From: Eubacterium sp. UBA3279
GTDB taxonomy: Bacteria > Bacillota > Clostridia > Lachnospirales > Lachnospiraceae
DNA length: 38,125 bases
Direction: 5' to 3'
Assembly (NCBI GenBank): GCA_002361775.1
Contig: DETV01000017.1
Coordinates: 9,917 to 48,041 of the forward strand
Part shown: one piece after another, positions 31,222 through 38,125 of the stretch
Position numbering within the stretch: the stretch's first letter is position 1
Layout of the letters: each line of letters starts with the position of its first letter
Program-made: the position numbers and the translations under genes
The notes under the pieces: generated by a model
Told to the model about the DNA's origin: nothing
Seen by the model: only the letters and a program-made list of their open reading frames with translations
The model's database searches: none

Positions 31222-32547
31222 ATGAATACAAAAATAGATTTTATAAATGGGAATACAAAAAGATGTTTGGCATCAATGTTCTTGCCGATGATGGTGGCAA
31301 TGTTTTTAAATATGGCATACAATCTTGTGGATAGTCTTTGGATAGGCAATTTGTTAGGCGAAACGGCATATGCGGCATTGACGAATTCAACACCGATTAT
31401 TCTAATTCTTAATTCTATTGCGATGGGAGCAACGAATGGTGTGTCTATTCTACTGTCACAGGCAATTGGTGCAAATGAAAAAGAGAAAACAGAGAAGATG
31501 ATCATGACATCGCTGGCAGTAGCAATTATTTTTTCTCTTGGCGTAACGATTTCGCTTGAAGTGCTTTTGAAGACAATTCTTGTTTTGTTGCACACACCGG
31601 ATAAAATTATGCAATCCGCCTATCAGTATCTGGCAATTTATATTCTTGGATATTTGGCTGTTTATCTTTATTGCTACTTTACAGCTGTTTTACGAAGCTT
31701 TGGGAATAGTGTTTTTCAGGTAATTGCCATGTTGATTTGTACTGTGCTGAATGCTGCTTTAGATCCATTATTTATTCATTATCTTGGATTTAAAGGAGCC
31801 GCTATTGCAACTGTTGCATCTCAGTCTATATGTCTCATTTTTATGCTTGCGTATTTATATAAAAAACAGTTTTTTAAATTTCGCTTGTCGTATTTTGATA
31901 AGACGTTAGTGGCGTCATTTATCATAAAAGGAATTCCGTCTGCTTTTCAGCAAAGTATACCCGCAATCAGCACAAGCTTTCTTACGTCACTTGTCACTGG
32001 ATTTGGAATCTCAGCTTTGGCAGCTTATGGAATAACAGGGAAACTGGAGACGATTTTGTTCTATCCGGCAATGGCTTTGAATATGTCATTGACAAGTATT
32101 GTAGGCCAGTGTGTAGGTGGTACCAGATATGACCGGGCCAAAGATTATATAAAATTAGCTTTGCAATATGGTACTGTTATACTGAGTATTCTTTCTGCTT
32201 TGATTGTGTGCTTTTCCAATCAGTTGTCATATTTATTTGTTGATAGCGAAGCAGCGGCAGAGATTGTAGCCGTGTATTTTAAGATTGTTGGTATTGGATA
32301 TGTTTTAAACACAGTTACGAATTGTTTTTTGGGAAGTTTAAATGGTATGGGGAAACCATCAAAAAGTATGCTCTGCATGGTGTTGTATTATTTGATTATT
32401 CGTATGCCTCTTGCATGGGTGCTGTCAAATTCATTATATGAATTAAACGGCATTTGGGTTACAGTTCTTATAAGTCATGTGATTGCGGCTGTCGCAGCAA
32501 CAGTTGTGGCAAATCGTGAACTACGCAAACAGGAAAAGCAGGATTAA
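31222..32547 (+). CDS. MATE family multidrug efflux transporter
   Basis: A 441-residue polytopic membrane protein with about twelve hydrophobic segments in two pseudo-repeats. The MATE N-terminal pattern LASMFLPMMVAMFLNMAYNLVDSLWIGNLLG and GATNGVSILLSQAIGANE, and the second-half counterpart (MSLTSIVGQCVGG, near residues 288-300), are visible as motifs. It should export cationic drugs or metabolites by Na+ or H+ antiport. AAAAGGAGG precedes the start. The gene follows a TetR regulator with shared operator-like sites, which suggests induction by substrate. Confidence 0.92.
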   Translation: MNTKIDFINGNTKRCLASMFLPMMVAMFLNMAYNLVDSLWIGNLLGETAYAALTNSTPIILILNSIAMGATNGVSILLSQAIGANEKEKTEKMIMTSLAVAIIFSLGVTISLEVLLKTILVLLHTPDKIMQSAYQYLAIYILGYLAVYLYCYFTAVLRSFGNSVFQVIAMLICTVLNAALDPLFIHYLGFKGAAIATVASQSICLIFMLAYLYKKQFFKFRLSYFDKTLVASFIIKGIPSAFQQSIPAISTSFLTSLVTGFGISALAAYGITGKLETILFYPAMALNMSLTSIVGQCVGGTRYDRAKDYIKLALQYGTVILSILSALIVCFSNQLSYLFVDSEAAAEIVAVYFKIVGIGYVLNTVTNCFLGSLNGMGKPSKSMLCMVLYYLIIRMPLAWVLSNSLYELNGIWVTVLISHVIAAVAATVVANRELRKQEKQD

Positions 32548-32631
32548 TTTCCGGGAGAATGTCTGAGTTGAACTGTGGATTGAAAGCGATACTTTTTTAG
32601 GACTGGTCGATAAGTAAAGAAAGGGAATAGA

Positions 32632-33057
32632 TTGGATGTGGATATTATACTGGTTAAGATGGAAAAGGATAGTGAAGATTTTTGCAGAAGATTAATAGAA
32701 TTGGCAATGGAATATGGTTACACTACTCGAAAGGAGACCTATAAGACCAATAATATTTCTGTTGGTGATTTAGTGATTATACCGTCAAAACATCAGGTAT
32801 TTGTGAGTGATAAAGAAGTATTTTTTACAAGCAAAGAGTTTGATATTCTGGAACTTCTTGCAGCAAACATGGGGCAGGTATTTACCAAGGGGCAAATCTA
32901 TGATAGAGTGTGGGGAACATATTACGTTGCAGATGACCGGAATATCACAGCCTATATTAACAAAATCCGTAAGAAAATTGAGCCGGATCAGTCTAGACCG
33001 ATTTATATTCAGACGGTATGGGGTGTGGGATATAAATCCAATGAGAAGATAAAATAA
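32632..33057 (+). CDS. Winged-helix DNA-binding protein (OmpR/PhoB type) without receiver domain
   Basis: A 141-residue protein. Residues about 45-138 form an OmpR/PhoB-type winged helix (VFFTSKEFDILELLAANMGQ, FTKGQIYDRVWG, RNITAYINKIRKKI, IQTVWGVGYK). The first 45 residues (DIILVKMEKDSEDFCRRLIEL) are too short for a phospho-receiver and lack its Asp. Either it is a natural stand-alone regulator, frequent in mobile regions of Clostridia, or a shortened response regulator. The start is uncertain: TTG 32632 or in-frame GTG 32638, both after AAAGGG. No partner kinase is present. Confidence 0.75.
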   Translation: MDVDIILVKMEKDSEDFCRRLIELAMEYGYTTRKETYKTNNISVGDLVIIPSKHQVFVSDKEVFFTSKEFDILELLAANMGQVFTKGQIYDRVWGTYYVADDRNITAYINKIRKKIEPDQSRPIYIQTVWGVGYKSNEKIK

Positions 33058-33068
33058 GGTATGAATGG

Positions 33069-33136
33069 TTCCAGACATGTCGAAACAACATGTCTGGAAG
33101 TGTTAAAATGACATCTCCAGACATGTTAAAACGACA
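33069..33136. repeat. 23-bp-period repeats with inverted repeat, possible IS end
   Basis: Three copies of a 13-bp motif TGTYRAAAYRACA (33078-33090, 33101-33113, 33124-33136) are spaced exactly 23 bp apart. A perfect 12-bp inverted repeat (TTCCAGACATGT at 33069-33080, ACATGTCTGGAA at 33088-33099) encloses the first copy, and TCCAGACATGT recurs at 33116-33126. Multiple repeats at TG...CA ends resemble IS21-family termini. No transposase is nearby, so this would be a solitary end. The remainder to 33320 shows nothing recognisable. Confidence 0.6.
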
Positions 33137-33327
33137 CGCTAATAATACTAATAGAATAATACTGAGTAAGAGTGAGATATATCGAATCTATCTATCAGAT
33201 AAATGATCGGATGTGGATGAGATATATTAAAAATCTGATTTTTTATGTACACTTCACGGATGAACCCAGATAAGAAGAAAACGCAAACATATGCTATTAC
33301 AGAATTGACATTTTTCAGCACCCACGC

Positions 33328-33356
33328 TTGTGCTTCCCGTGGCGGCAATGTATAAT
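33328..33356 (+). promoter_or_regulatory. Probable promoter of the GNAT gene
   Basis: TTGTGC (33328-33333) and a perfect TATAAT (33351-33356) are 17 bp apart, 44 bp before the start codon. The same hexamers and spacing occur before prfB. Confidence 0.6.
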
Positions 33357-33400
33357 TACATCCAAACATATCGGTAAATCGAAATTTGTAAGGAGCGTGT

Positions 33401-33931
33401 ATGATTAGACTAAGACCATATAAACATTGCGATGCTAAAAGCATTGTATCGTGGTGTAAAGATGAAGAGACATTTATGTTATGGGGTGGAGATCATTTTG
33501 GAACCTTTCCCATTTCAGAAGATATTATGAATCAGAAGTATTTCGATGATAATGGTGATTGCACTGAAAAAGATAATTTCTATCCTGTAACGGCTTTTGA
33601 TGATGATGGAATTGTCGGACATTTTATTATGCGGTATCTTCATGGAGATAACAGGATACTTCGGTTCGGATGGGTTATCATAGATGATGCAAAACGAGGT
33701 TGTAAGTATGGACAAAAAATGCTCAGGCTGGGATTAAAATATGCCTTTGAAATCATGCGGGTTGATAAAGTGACAATAGGCGTATTTGAGAATAATAACT
33801 CAGCTTATCAATGCTATCTGTCCGTTGGTTTTCACAAGTCTAAAGATATAGCAGACTCTTTCGAGGATATTCAGGGAGAAAAGTGGAAGATAATCGAACT
33901 TGAAATATCCAAAGAAGAGTTTATGTCGTAA
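33401..33931 (+). CDS. GNAT family N-acetyltransferase
   Basis: A 176-residue GCN5-type acetyltransferase, acetyl-CoA dependent. It begins IRLRPYKHCDAKSIVSWCKDEETF, a pattern typical of RimJ/RimL-like GNATs, with the GWVIIDDAKRGCKYGQKML region (about 106-124) as the acetyl-CoA binding loop (R-x-x-x-Y-G here) and GVFENNNSAYQCYLSVGFHK (about 128-147) as the conserved C-terminal motif. The substrate may be a protein N terminus, a ribosomal protein or a small amine. AAGGAG precedes the ATG. It has its own promoter. Confidence 0.88.
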   Translation: MIRLRPYKHCDAKSIVSWCKDEETFMLWGGDHFGTFPISEDIMNQKYFDDNGDCTEKDNFYPVTAFDDDGIVGHFIMRYLHGDNRILRFGWVIIDDAKRGCKYGQKMLRLGLKYAFEIMRVDKVTIGVFENNNSAYQCYLSVGFHKSKDIADSFEDIQGEKWKIIELEISKEEFMS

Positions 33932-34016
33932 ATTCATGCTTGCAGGGAACTCGATAACTCGGGATTTGTTGAGTTGAATTAACTTTTGATTTTCGCACTA
34001 AACAGGTGTGTATTAT

Positions 34017-34097
34017 ATGGATGATTTTACTTACAGAATATATGACAAACATGTAGATGATAATGACAATAAACACATGAAATGGAGATATTTATGA
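34017..34097 (+). CDS. Short ORF (26 codons) coupled to the KAP NTPase gene
   Basis: An ATG at 34017 preceded by AGGTG (34004-34008) opens 26 codons rich in Asp, Asn and Lys. Its TGA at 34095-34097 overlaps the KAP ATG at 34094 (ATGA). This is a classical translational coupling arrangement. It may be a leader peptide, a small partner or the remnant of an upstream gene. No motif is recognised. Confidence 0.45.
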   Translation: MDDFTYRIYDKHVDDNDNKHMKWRYL

Positions 34098-36271
34098 ATT
34101 ACAGTACAGATAGACCGATTGATACAAGAGAACAGGATTTATTAGGAAGATCATCTTTTTCAAATCAACTTGGGAAGGCAATTTATGAATACAACGGAAA
34201 AGATGGATTGGTAATAGGTTTATTTGGAAAATGGGGGACCGGAAAGACTTCTGTCATTAATATGGCAGTAAATGAGATTAATATACTTGCAGAAAATGAT
34301 GAAAATAAACCGATGATTATGAAGTTCGCCCCATGGAATTATTCAGATAAGGATAATCTCATCAGTTTATTTTTCCAAAGTTTAAAAAATAAAATAGACG
34401 TTCAGGACAATGAAGAACTCAAAAATAAGGTAGGAAAAGCACTAAGCGATTATTCAGGTGCTTTTGATGCATTGTCACTTGTGCCAGTAGTCGGTTCAGG
34501 TATTGCTGCAGTATTAAAGACTCTAGCTCAAGCACAAGGAGCTAATCTGATGCAATGTGCTGACTTGGACAAGACTAGAGAAATCCTTGAGAAGGCGCTG
34601 ATTAAAGCCGATAAGAAAATTATTATTGTAATTGATGATATAGATCGACTAACCAATTCACAGATTAGGGATGTTTTTCAACTAGTTAAACAGGTAGCAG
34701 ATTTCCCTAATGTAATATATGTATTAGCTATGGATAGAGAGGTTGTTCGCAACGCTTTAACAGAGGTGCATAATATAGATGGAAATGAATACTTAGAGAA
34801 AATTATTCAGGTTCCATTTGAACTTCCAGAGTTAAGAAAATCGAAATTGCATAATATATTCTTTACCAAACTTGATCAGATCATTAATGATCTCCCTAAT
34901 GAAGTAGTATGGGATAAGAATTATTGGAGCAACGTATTCAGAAACTGTGTAGAACCATATATTAATACTTTAAGAGATGTTAACAGATTGATTAATACTT
35001 TCCAGTTTAGGTATGGAATGTTATATCAGGAAACTTCTTTTGAGGACATGGTGGGTATTACTACTCTTGAAGTGTTAGAACCGGAATTATATAAATGGAT
35101 TTGCAATAATAAGGATGCTGTTTGTGGAGGATTTATGCATGGATTTTTGTTTAACAGTGGGAATAAACCTGATTATCGTAAATTGTATCACGACGAGTTT
35201 GAGAGCTTGGGAATAAATCCTGATTTGGCAATAAGTTGCGTTTCAACTATGTTTCCTATATTTGCAAAAGATGTTAATGAATATCAGTATGGTTATCAAC
35301 CAACGTCGGATATTAGAAGTAAGATGCGGGTTGCGCATGAAGGAAGATTTGAATTATATTTTATGCTCGATTTAGATGATATAAAGGTTTCTAGAAGCAT
35401 AATCAATGCTTGTATATATGAATTTGATAGAGATGCATTAAGCACAGTTATTGAAGAGATTAATAAACAGGGTAACATTGTTTATTTCCTAGAAGAAATA
35501 AGATCGTTAGTTGATAAGATACCGTATAAGCGTTTGGACTTAATCGCATCTGTGATGCTTGGTTTACAGGGGGGATTTAAAGGCGAAAACTCAAGGGATA
35601 TCTTCACAATATCTGCATGCGATATAGCCGAATATTTTACAAATGATATTATAAAAAGGTTTAAAACAGAGAAAGAAAAATATGGAATTATTCGTTCAGC
35701 AGTAGAAAGTGTTAATAAAAATGGATTAGGAACAATGGCTAGAATCATTAACAGAATGGAGCTGGCGTACGGAAGATTAGCAGGAAATTCAGAAAAAAAG
35801 GATGAACAAATCATAAACTTAGTGCATCTGGAAGAACTTGAAAATATCTACGTAACAAGAGTTCATGATATTGCAAATTCCGAACCGATCTTGGATACGA
35901 ATGAATTCAAGATTGTTTTCTATTTGTGGGAGTGTTTTGATAAAGACGGCGCAGTAGATTATCTGGAAGGGTTATTTAAAACTGAAGTGAATAAGCTTAA
36001 ATTTATTTGCGCGATGGCAGGTAAATGGAACGGTACTAATGGCAGTGGTTGGAGCTTCTACCCAAAGAATTATTCGGAATATATTTCGCAAGATGAAGTA
36101 TATAATATGATTCAAAGCTTTGATAAGAACAAACTGGATGAATTTACTGACATTGAACAAATCAAATTAGCATCATTTGCTTTGAACTACGAAAAAACCG
36201 AAATGGATCATGTTAATGAGCAAGAGGCACTGAAACTTGTAAATGAATGGAAGACAGAAAAAACAGAGTAG
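34094..36271 (+). CDS. KAP family P-loop NTPase
   Basis: A 725-residue STAND-like KAP NTPase, the family that includes PifA of plasmid F, which excludes phage T7. Walker A GLFGKWGTGKT is at residues 42-52, the family motif FAPWNYSDKDNL follows at about 78-89, a weakly hydrophobic segment (about 125-145, LSLVPVVGSGIAAVLKTL) occupies the usual membrane-insertion position, and Walker B IIIVIDDIDRL is at about 176-186. Sensor-like LRDVNRLINTFQFR is near 295. The remaining 350 residues have no recognised motif and may hold the effector or sensor. The start at 34094 follows GGAG. Its position beside mobile genes fits antiphage defence, but this is an inference. Confidence 0.85.
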   Translation: MNYSTDRPIDTREQDLLGRSSFSNQLGKAIYEYNGKDGLVIGLFGKWGTGKTSVINMAVNEINILAENDENKPMIMKFAPWNYSDKDNLISLFFQSLKNKIDVQDNEELKNKVGKALSDYSGAFDALSLVPVVGSGIAAVLKTLAQAQGANLMQCADLDKTREILEKALIKADKKIIIVIDDIDRLTNSQIRDVFQLVKQVADFPNVIYVLAMDREVVRNALTEVHNIDGNEYLEKIIQVPFELPELRKSKLHNIFFTKLDQIINDLPNEVVWDKNYWSNVFRNCVEPYINTLRDVNRLINTFQFRYGMLYQETSFEDMVGITTLEVLEPELYKWICNNKDAVCGGFMHGFLFNSGNKPDYRKLYHDEFESLGINPDLAISCVSTMFPIFAKDVNEYQYGYQPTSDIRSKMRVAHEGRFELYFMLDLDDIKVSRSIINACIYEFDRDALSTVIEEINKQGNIVYFLEEIRSLVDKIPYKRLDLIASVMLGLQGGFKGENSRDIFTISACDIAEYFTNDIIKRFKTEKEKYGIIRSAVESVNKNGLGTMARIINRMELAYGRLAGNSEKKDEQIINLVHLEELENIYVTRVHDIANSEPILDTNEFKIVFYLWECFDKDGAVDYLEGLFKTEVNKLKFICAMAGKWNGTNGSGWSFYPKNYSEYISQDEVYNMIQSFDKNKLDEFTDIEQIKLASFALNYEKTEMDHVNEQEALKLVNEWKTEKTE

Positions 36272-36460
36272 GATAACTCGGAAGTTAAGGGTACAAATTC
36301 CAGTTTTTCGATCTGATTGATTGTCCACAGGAATAGCGAGCATCGGATTATGTCAGCCACAATCCAAATATATATCCGAGAGTTGTGTGGACTTAAATAG
36401 TAGATAGAGTATTTTTTTTCTATCGGGTTTCATCCATAAATTAAAAAATTACAAACGGAA
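36272..36460. other. Intergenic DNA after the KAP gene
   Basis: AT-rich sequence without a convincing gene, promoter or terminator. A short GATAGA...TATC repeat flanks a T run near 36403-36424 but does not make a good terminator. Confidence 0.5.
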
Positions 36461-36774
36461 ATCGAAAGCAGACAGTATTTGTTAACTGGACAGATGCTGT
36501 TTGCTTTTATGTTATCGTATGCAACAAAGCTGCCAGTGGCAGGTTTCTTGTATGTATAGAATACCGCCTATGAAATATGGCGCTGGGTTCACAAGATTTG
36601 TGATAGCCCAAAAGACACAATTTTATTGTGTAGTTACCGAGGGTATGGGGCGCCGGATGCTCCATCAAGAGTTGCCAAGTATACAAAAATCCATGGAATG
36701 GAGTTTTTGTATTACATAGGCGAATCTTGCCCTGGAAATATTGCGATACTTGAAGCAGTTAAGGAAGACTTTTA
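36461..36774 (+). pseudogene. Unrecognised coding sequence interrupted by an in-frame amber codon
   Basis: One frame reads coherently from about 36461 to TAA 36772-36774, except for TAG at 36557-36559. The 71 codons after it look protein-like (EIWRWVHKIC, CSYRGYGAPDAPSRVAKYTK, EFLYYIGESCPGNIAILEAV). Before it are about 32 codons (QYLLTGQMLFAFMLSYATKL). A possible ATG is at 36509, without a strong ribosome site. Another frame of 72 codons here (36501-36719) has the look of a shadow. I do not recognise the family; it is probably the 3' end of a decayed gene. Confidence 0.45.
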
Positions 36775-36925
36775 AAAATATTTATTCATCAAAAAATTTC
36801 AACAGCTTGTTTTTGGCTTTGGGTCGGTTTGTGTTAGTGAGGATATAAAAACCCACTGCACATTGACAACTAAAAGGAATAGGACGACTTGTGCGAAGAA
36901 TATGTTGGAACAGAGGTGAGAGACA

Positions 36926-37186
36926 ATGGCAAGTAATTTGGGTGCAGAACCAGAGGATGTGATAGAGAATTTACAAGCAGAGGGTCTGAAAGTGATTGAT
37001 GAATTGTATCCGATTATGAGTCAGGACATTTCTGATAAAATTTGTGAATTTGAAAAAAAGTCCGGTAATGAGCCTTATGTTCATGTAAATGAAGGATATG
37101 TGATTGTTGTAAAAATGACAGGGGAAGTGGATGCAACAGATGCGTTAATGGATTATCTGAGAAAAAGGACGGAGTTGATGTACTAA
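36926..37186 (+). CDS. Small hypothetical protein next to the recombinase
   Basis: An 86-residue acidic protein with a good ribosome site (AGAGGTGAGAG). It begins SNLGAEPEDVIENLQAEGLKV, has a central beta-like YVHVNEGYVIVVKMTGEV segment and ends DALMDYLRKRTELMY. No cysteines suggest a zinc site and no transmembrane helix is seen. It lies 105 bp before the serine recombinase in the same direction, so it may be an accessory or control gene of the element. I cannot assign a family. Confidence 0.65.
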   Translation: MASNLGAEPEDVIENLQAEGLKVIDELYPIMSQDISDKICEFEKKSGNEPYVHVNEGYVIVVKMTGEVDATDALMDYLRKRTELMY

Positions 37187-37291
37187 TGTCTTGTAAAGCG
37201 GCAAAAGTTATGTTAAGGTAGAGTCAGGGAAAATGAACGGATTACATGGTTTCTGACTTCTATCAATGAATATAGGTTAGGAGCGATGTAA

Positions 37292-38125
37292 ATGAAGCAA
37301 AATCAATGGAAGGAGTCATGCATATACGATGCTGCATTATATCTTCGATTGTCGAGAGACGATGAAGATATTGATGGAAGTGCCAAGACGGAAAGTAACA
37401 GCATCAGTAGTCAGCGGGAATTACTTCGGAACTTTGTAAAGAGTCAAACGGATATCCAAATTTTTGATATTTATGTAGATGACGGTTACTCAGGAAGTAA
37501 TTTTGACCGACCTGAATTTAAACGAATGACAACAGATATTGAATCTGGGAAAGTGAATTGTGTAATTGTAAAAGACTTATCCAGATTCGGAAGAGAGTAT
37601 ATAGAAGCCGGGCGATTTATTCAAAAAATCTACCCGGCTTTAAATGTGCGCTTTATTGCGGTTACAGATCATTTTGACAGCAAGACGGCAGATACTTCTG
37701 AAAAATCTCTCGTGGTTCCTATTAAAAATTTTGTGAATGATAGTTATTGTCGGGATATTTCTACCAAGGTAAGAAGCCATCAGCAGATGAAACGGGAAAA
37801 TGGAGAATTTATCGGAGCATTTGCTCCTTATGGTTATCAGAAAGATATACAGAACAAAAACTACCTTGTAGTTGATGAATATGCGGCAAACGTGATCCGA
37901 AAAATCTATGTGTGGAAAATTGAAGGACTAAGTCTGGGGGCGATCGCTGAAAAGCTGAATGCACGTCATATATTACCACCGAAAGAGTATAAAAAGTCAT
38001 TGGGAGAAAACTATAATTCCGGATTTCAGAGCACAGAATTTCCAAAATGGTCTGCTGTGCAGATTAAGCGTATTCTCACGAATGAGGTTTATATTGGAAA
38101 CATGGTACAGGGAAAACAGGAACGT
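37292..38125 (+). CDS. Large serine recombinase (TnpX-like), 5' part
   Basis: A site-specific recombinase cut by the window edge after 278 codons. The N-terminal resolvase/invertase domain holds the catalytic serine in YLRLSRDDED (about residue 22), ISSQRELLRNF, the VDDGYSGSNFDRPEF segment and VIVKDLSRFGREYIEAG. The recombinase domain follows (about 170-278, APYGYQKD, IRKIYVWKIEGLSLGAIAEKLNA, VQIKRILTNEVYIGNMVQGK). Large serine recombinases of this type excise and insert clostridial elements such as Tn4451 through a 5'-phosphoserine intermediate. AGGAG lies before the ATG. The catalytic part is intact; the C-terminal DNA-binding region is outside the window. Confidence 0.92.
   Translation, partial: MKQNQWKESCIYDAALYLRLSRDDEDIDGSAKTESNSISSQRELLRNFVKSQTDIQIFDIYVDDGYSGSNFDRPEFKRMTTDIESGKVNCVIVKDLSRFGREYIEAGRFIQKIYPALNVRFIAVTDHFDSKTADTSEKSLVVPIKNFVNDSYCRDISTKVRSHQQMKRENGEFIGAFAPYGYQKDIQNKNYLVVDEYAANVIRKIYVWKIEGLSLGAIAEKLNARHILPPKEYKKSLGENYNSGFQSTEFPKWSAVQIKRILTNEVYIGNMVQGKQER

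Noticed and set aside
36557..36559. TAG as a pyrrolysine codon
   Set aside because: No pyrrolysine gene or methylamine enzyme is in the window and the protein family is unknown; simple decay is more likely.
36501..36719. 72-residue protein after the KAP gene
   Set aside because: The overlapping frame from 36461 to 36774 gives far more protein-like sequence, so this one is probably a shadow.

Overview
The window looks like a chromosome segment of a low-to-moderate GC gut-type Firmicute of the Lachnospiraceae (Blautia/Dorea/Mediterraneibacter-like). This rests on protein style (RibU, long-form HPF, Csp-like S8 peptidase, TnpV, large serine recombinases), strong GGAGG ribosome sites, sigma-A promoters and GC-rich hairpin terminators. 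Genus is an inference.

Positions 1-12394 are mostly housekeeping: typA (minus strand), a two-OB-fold SSB-like gene, a lysine riboswitch driving dapA-dapB, a small lipoprotein, an orphan HisA of the eukaryotic type, hpf, a type B carboxylesterase, a GH3 glucosidase remnant, secA and a HAD phosphatase. Positions 12452-21234 hold prfB with its programmed frameshift, an SPFH / zinc-ribbon / TPM three-gene operon related to B. subtilis ydjI-ydjG-ydjH, and a threonine-branch cluster (ACT regulator, hom, an ApgM-type proposed homoserine kinase, aspartokinase). With dapAB, much of the aspartate family pathway lies here under separate controls: dapAB by lysine riboswitch, hom and lysC without one.

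Positions 21235-28000 hold membrane proteins (DUF975, DUF2752, DUF4190 types), tex, a decayed TetR fragment, an FMN riboswitch with ribU, a NUDIX hydrolase, and a scar where remnants of a PLP decarboxylase and an aldo/keto reductase meet. An intact cytoplasmic S8 peptidase follows.

From about 29771 to the end the sequence becomes more AT-rich and accessory: tnpV behind structured DNA, a TetR-MATE pair sharing a 17-bp operator-like palindrome, a winged-helix protein lacking a receiver domain, a 23-bp-period repeat resembling an IS end, a GNAT acetyltransferase, a KAP-family P-loop NTPase (possible defence gene) preceded by a coupled 26-codon ORF, an unrecognised ORF broken by an in-frame amber codon, a small unknown protein, and the 5' part of a large serine recombinase cut by the window edge. 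The mobile element probably continues to the right.

No CRISPR array, rRNA or tRNA was seen. The best candidates for new biology are the KAP locus, the TetR-MATE operator pair, the unusual prfB frameshift context, and the repeated GTAACTGT palindromes at two promoters.
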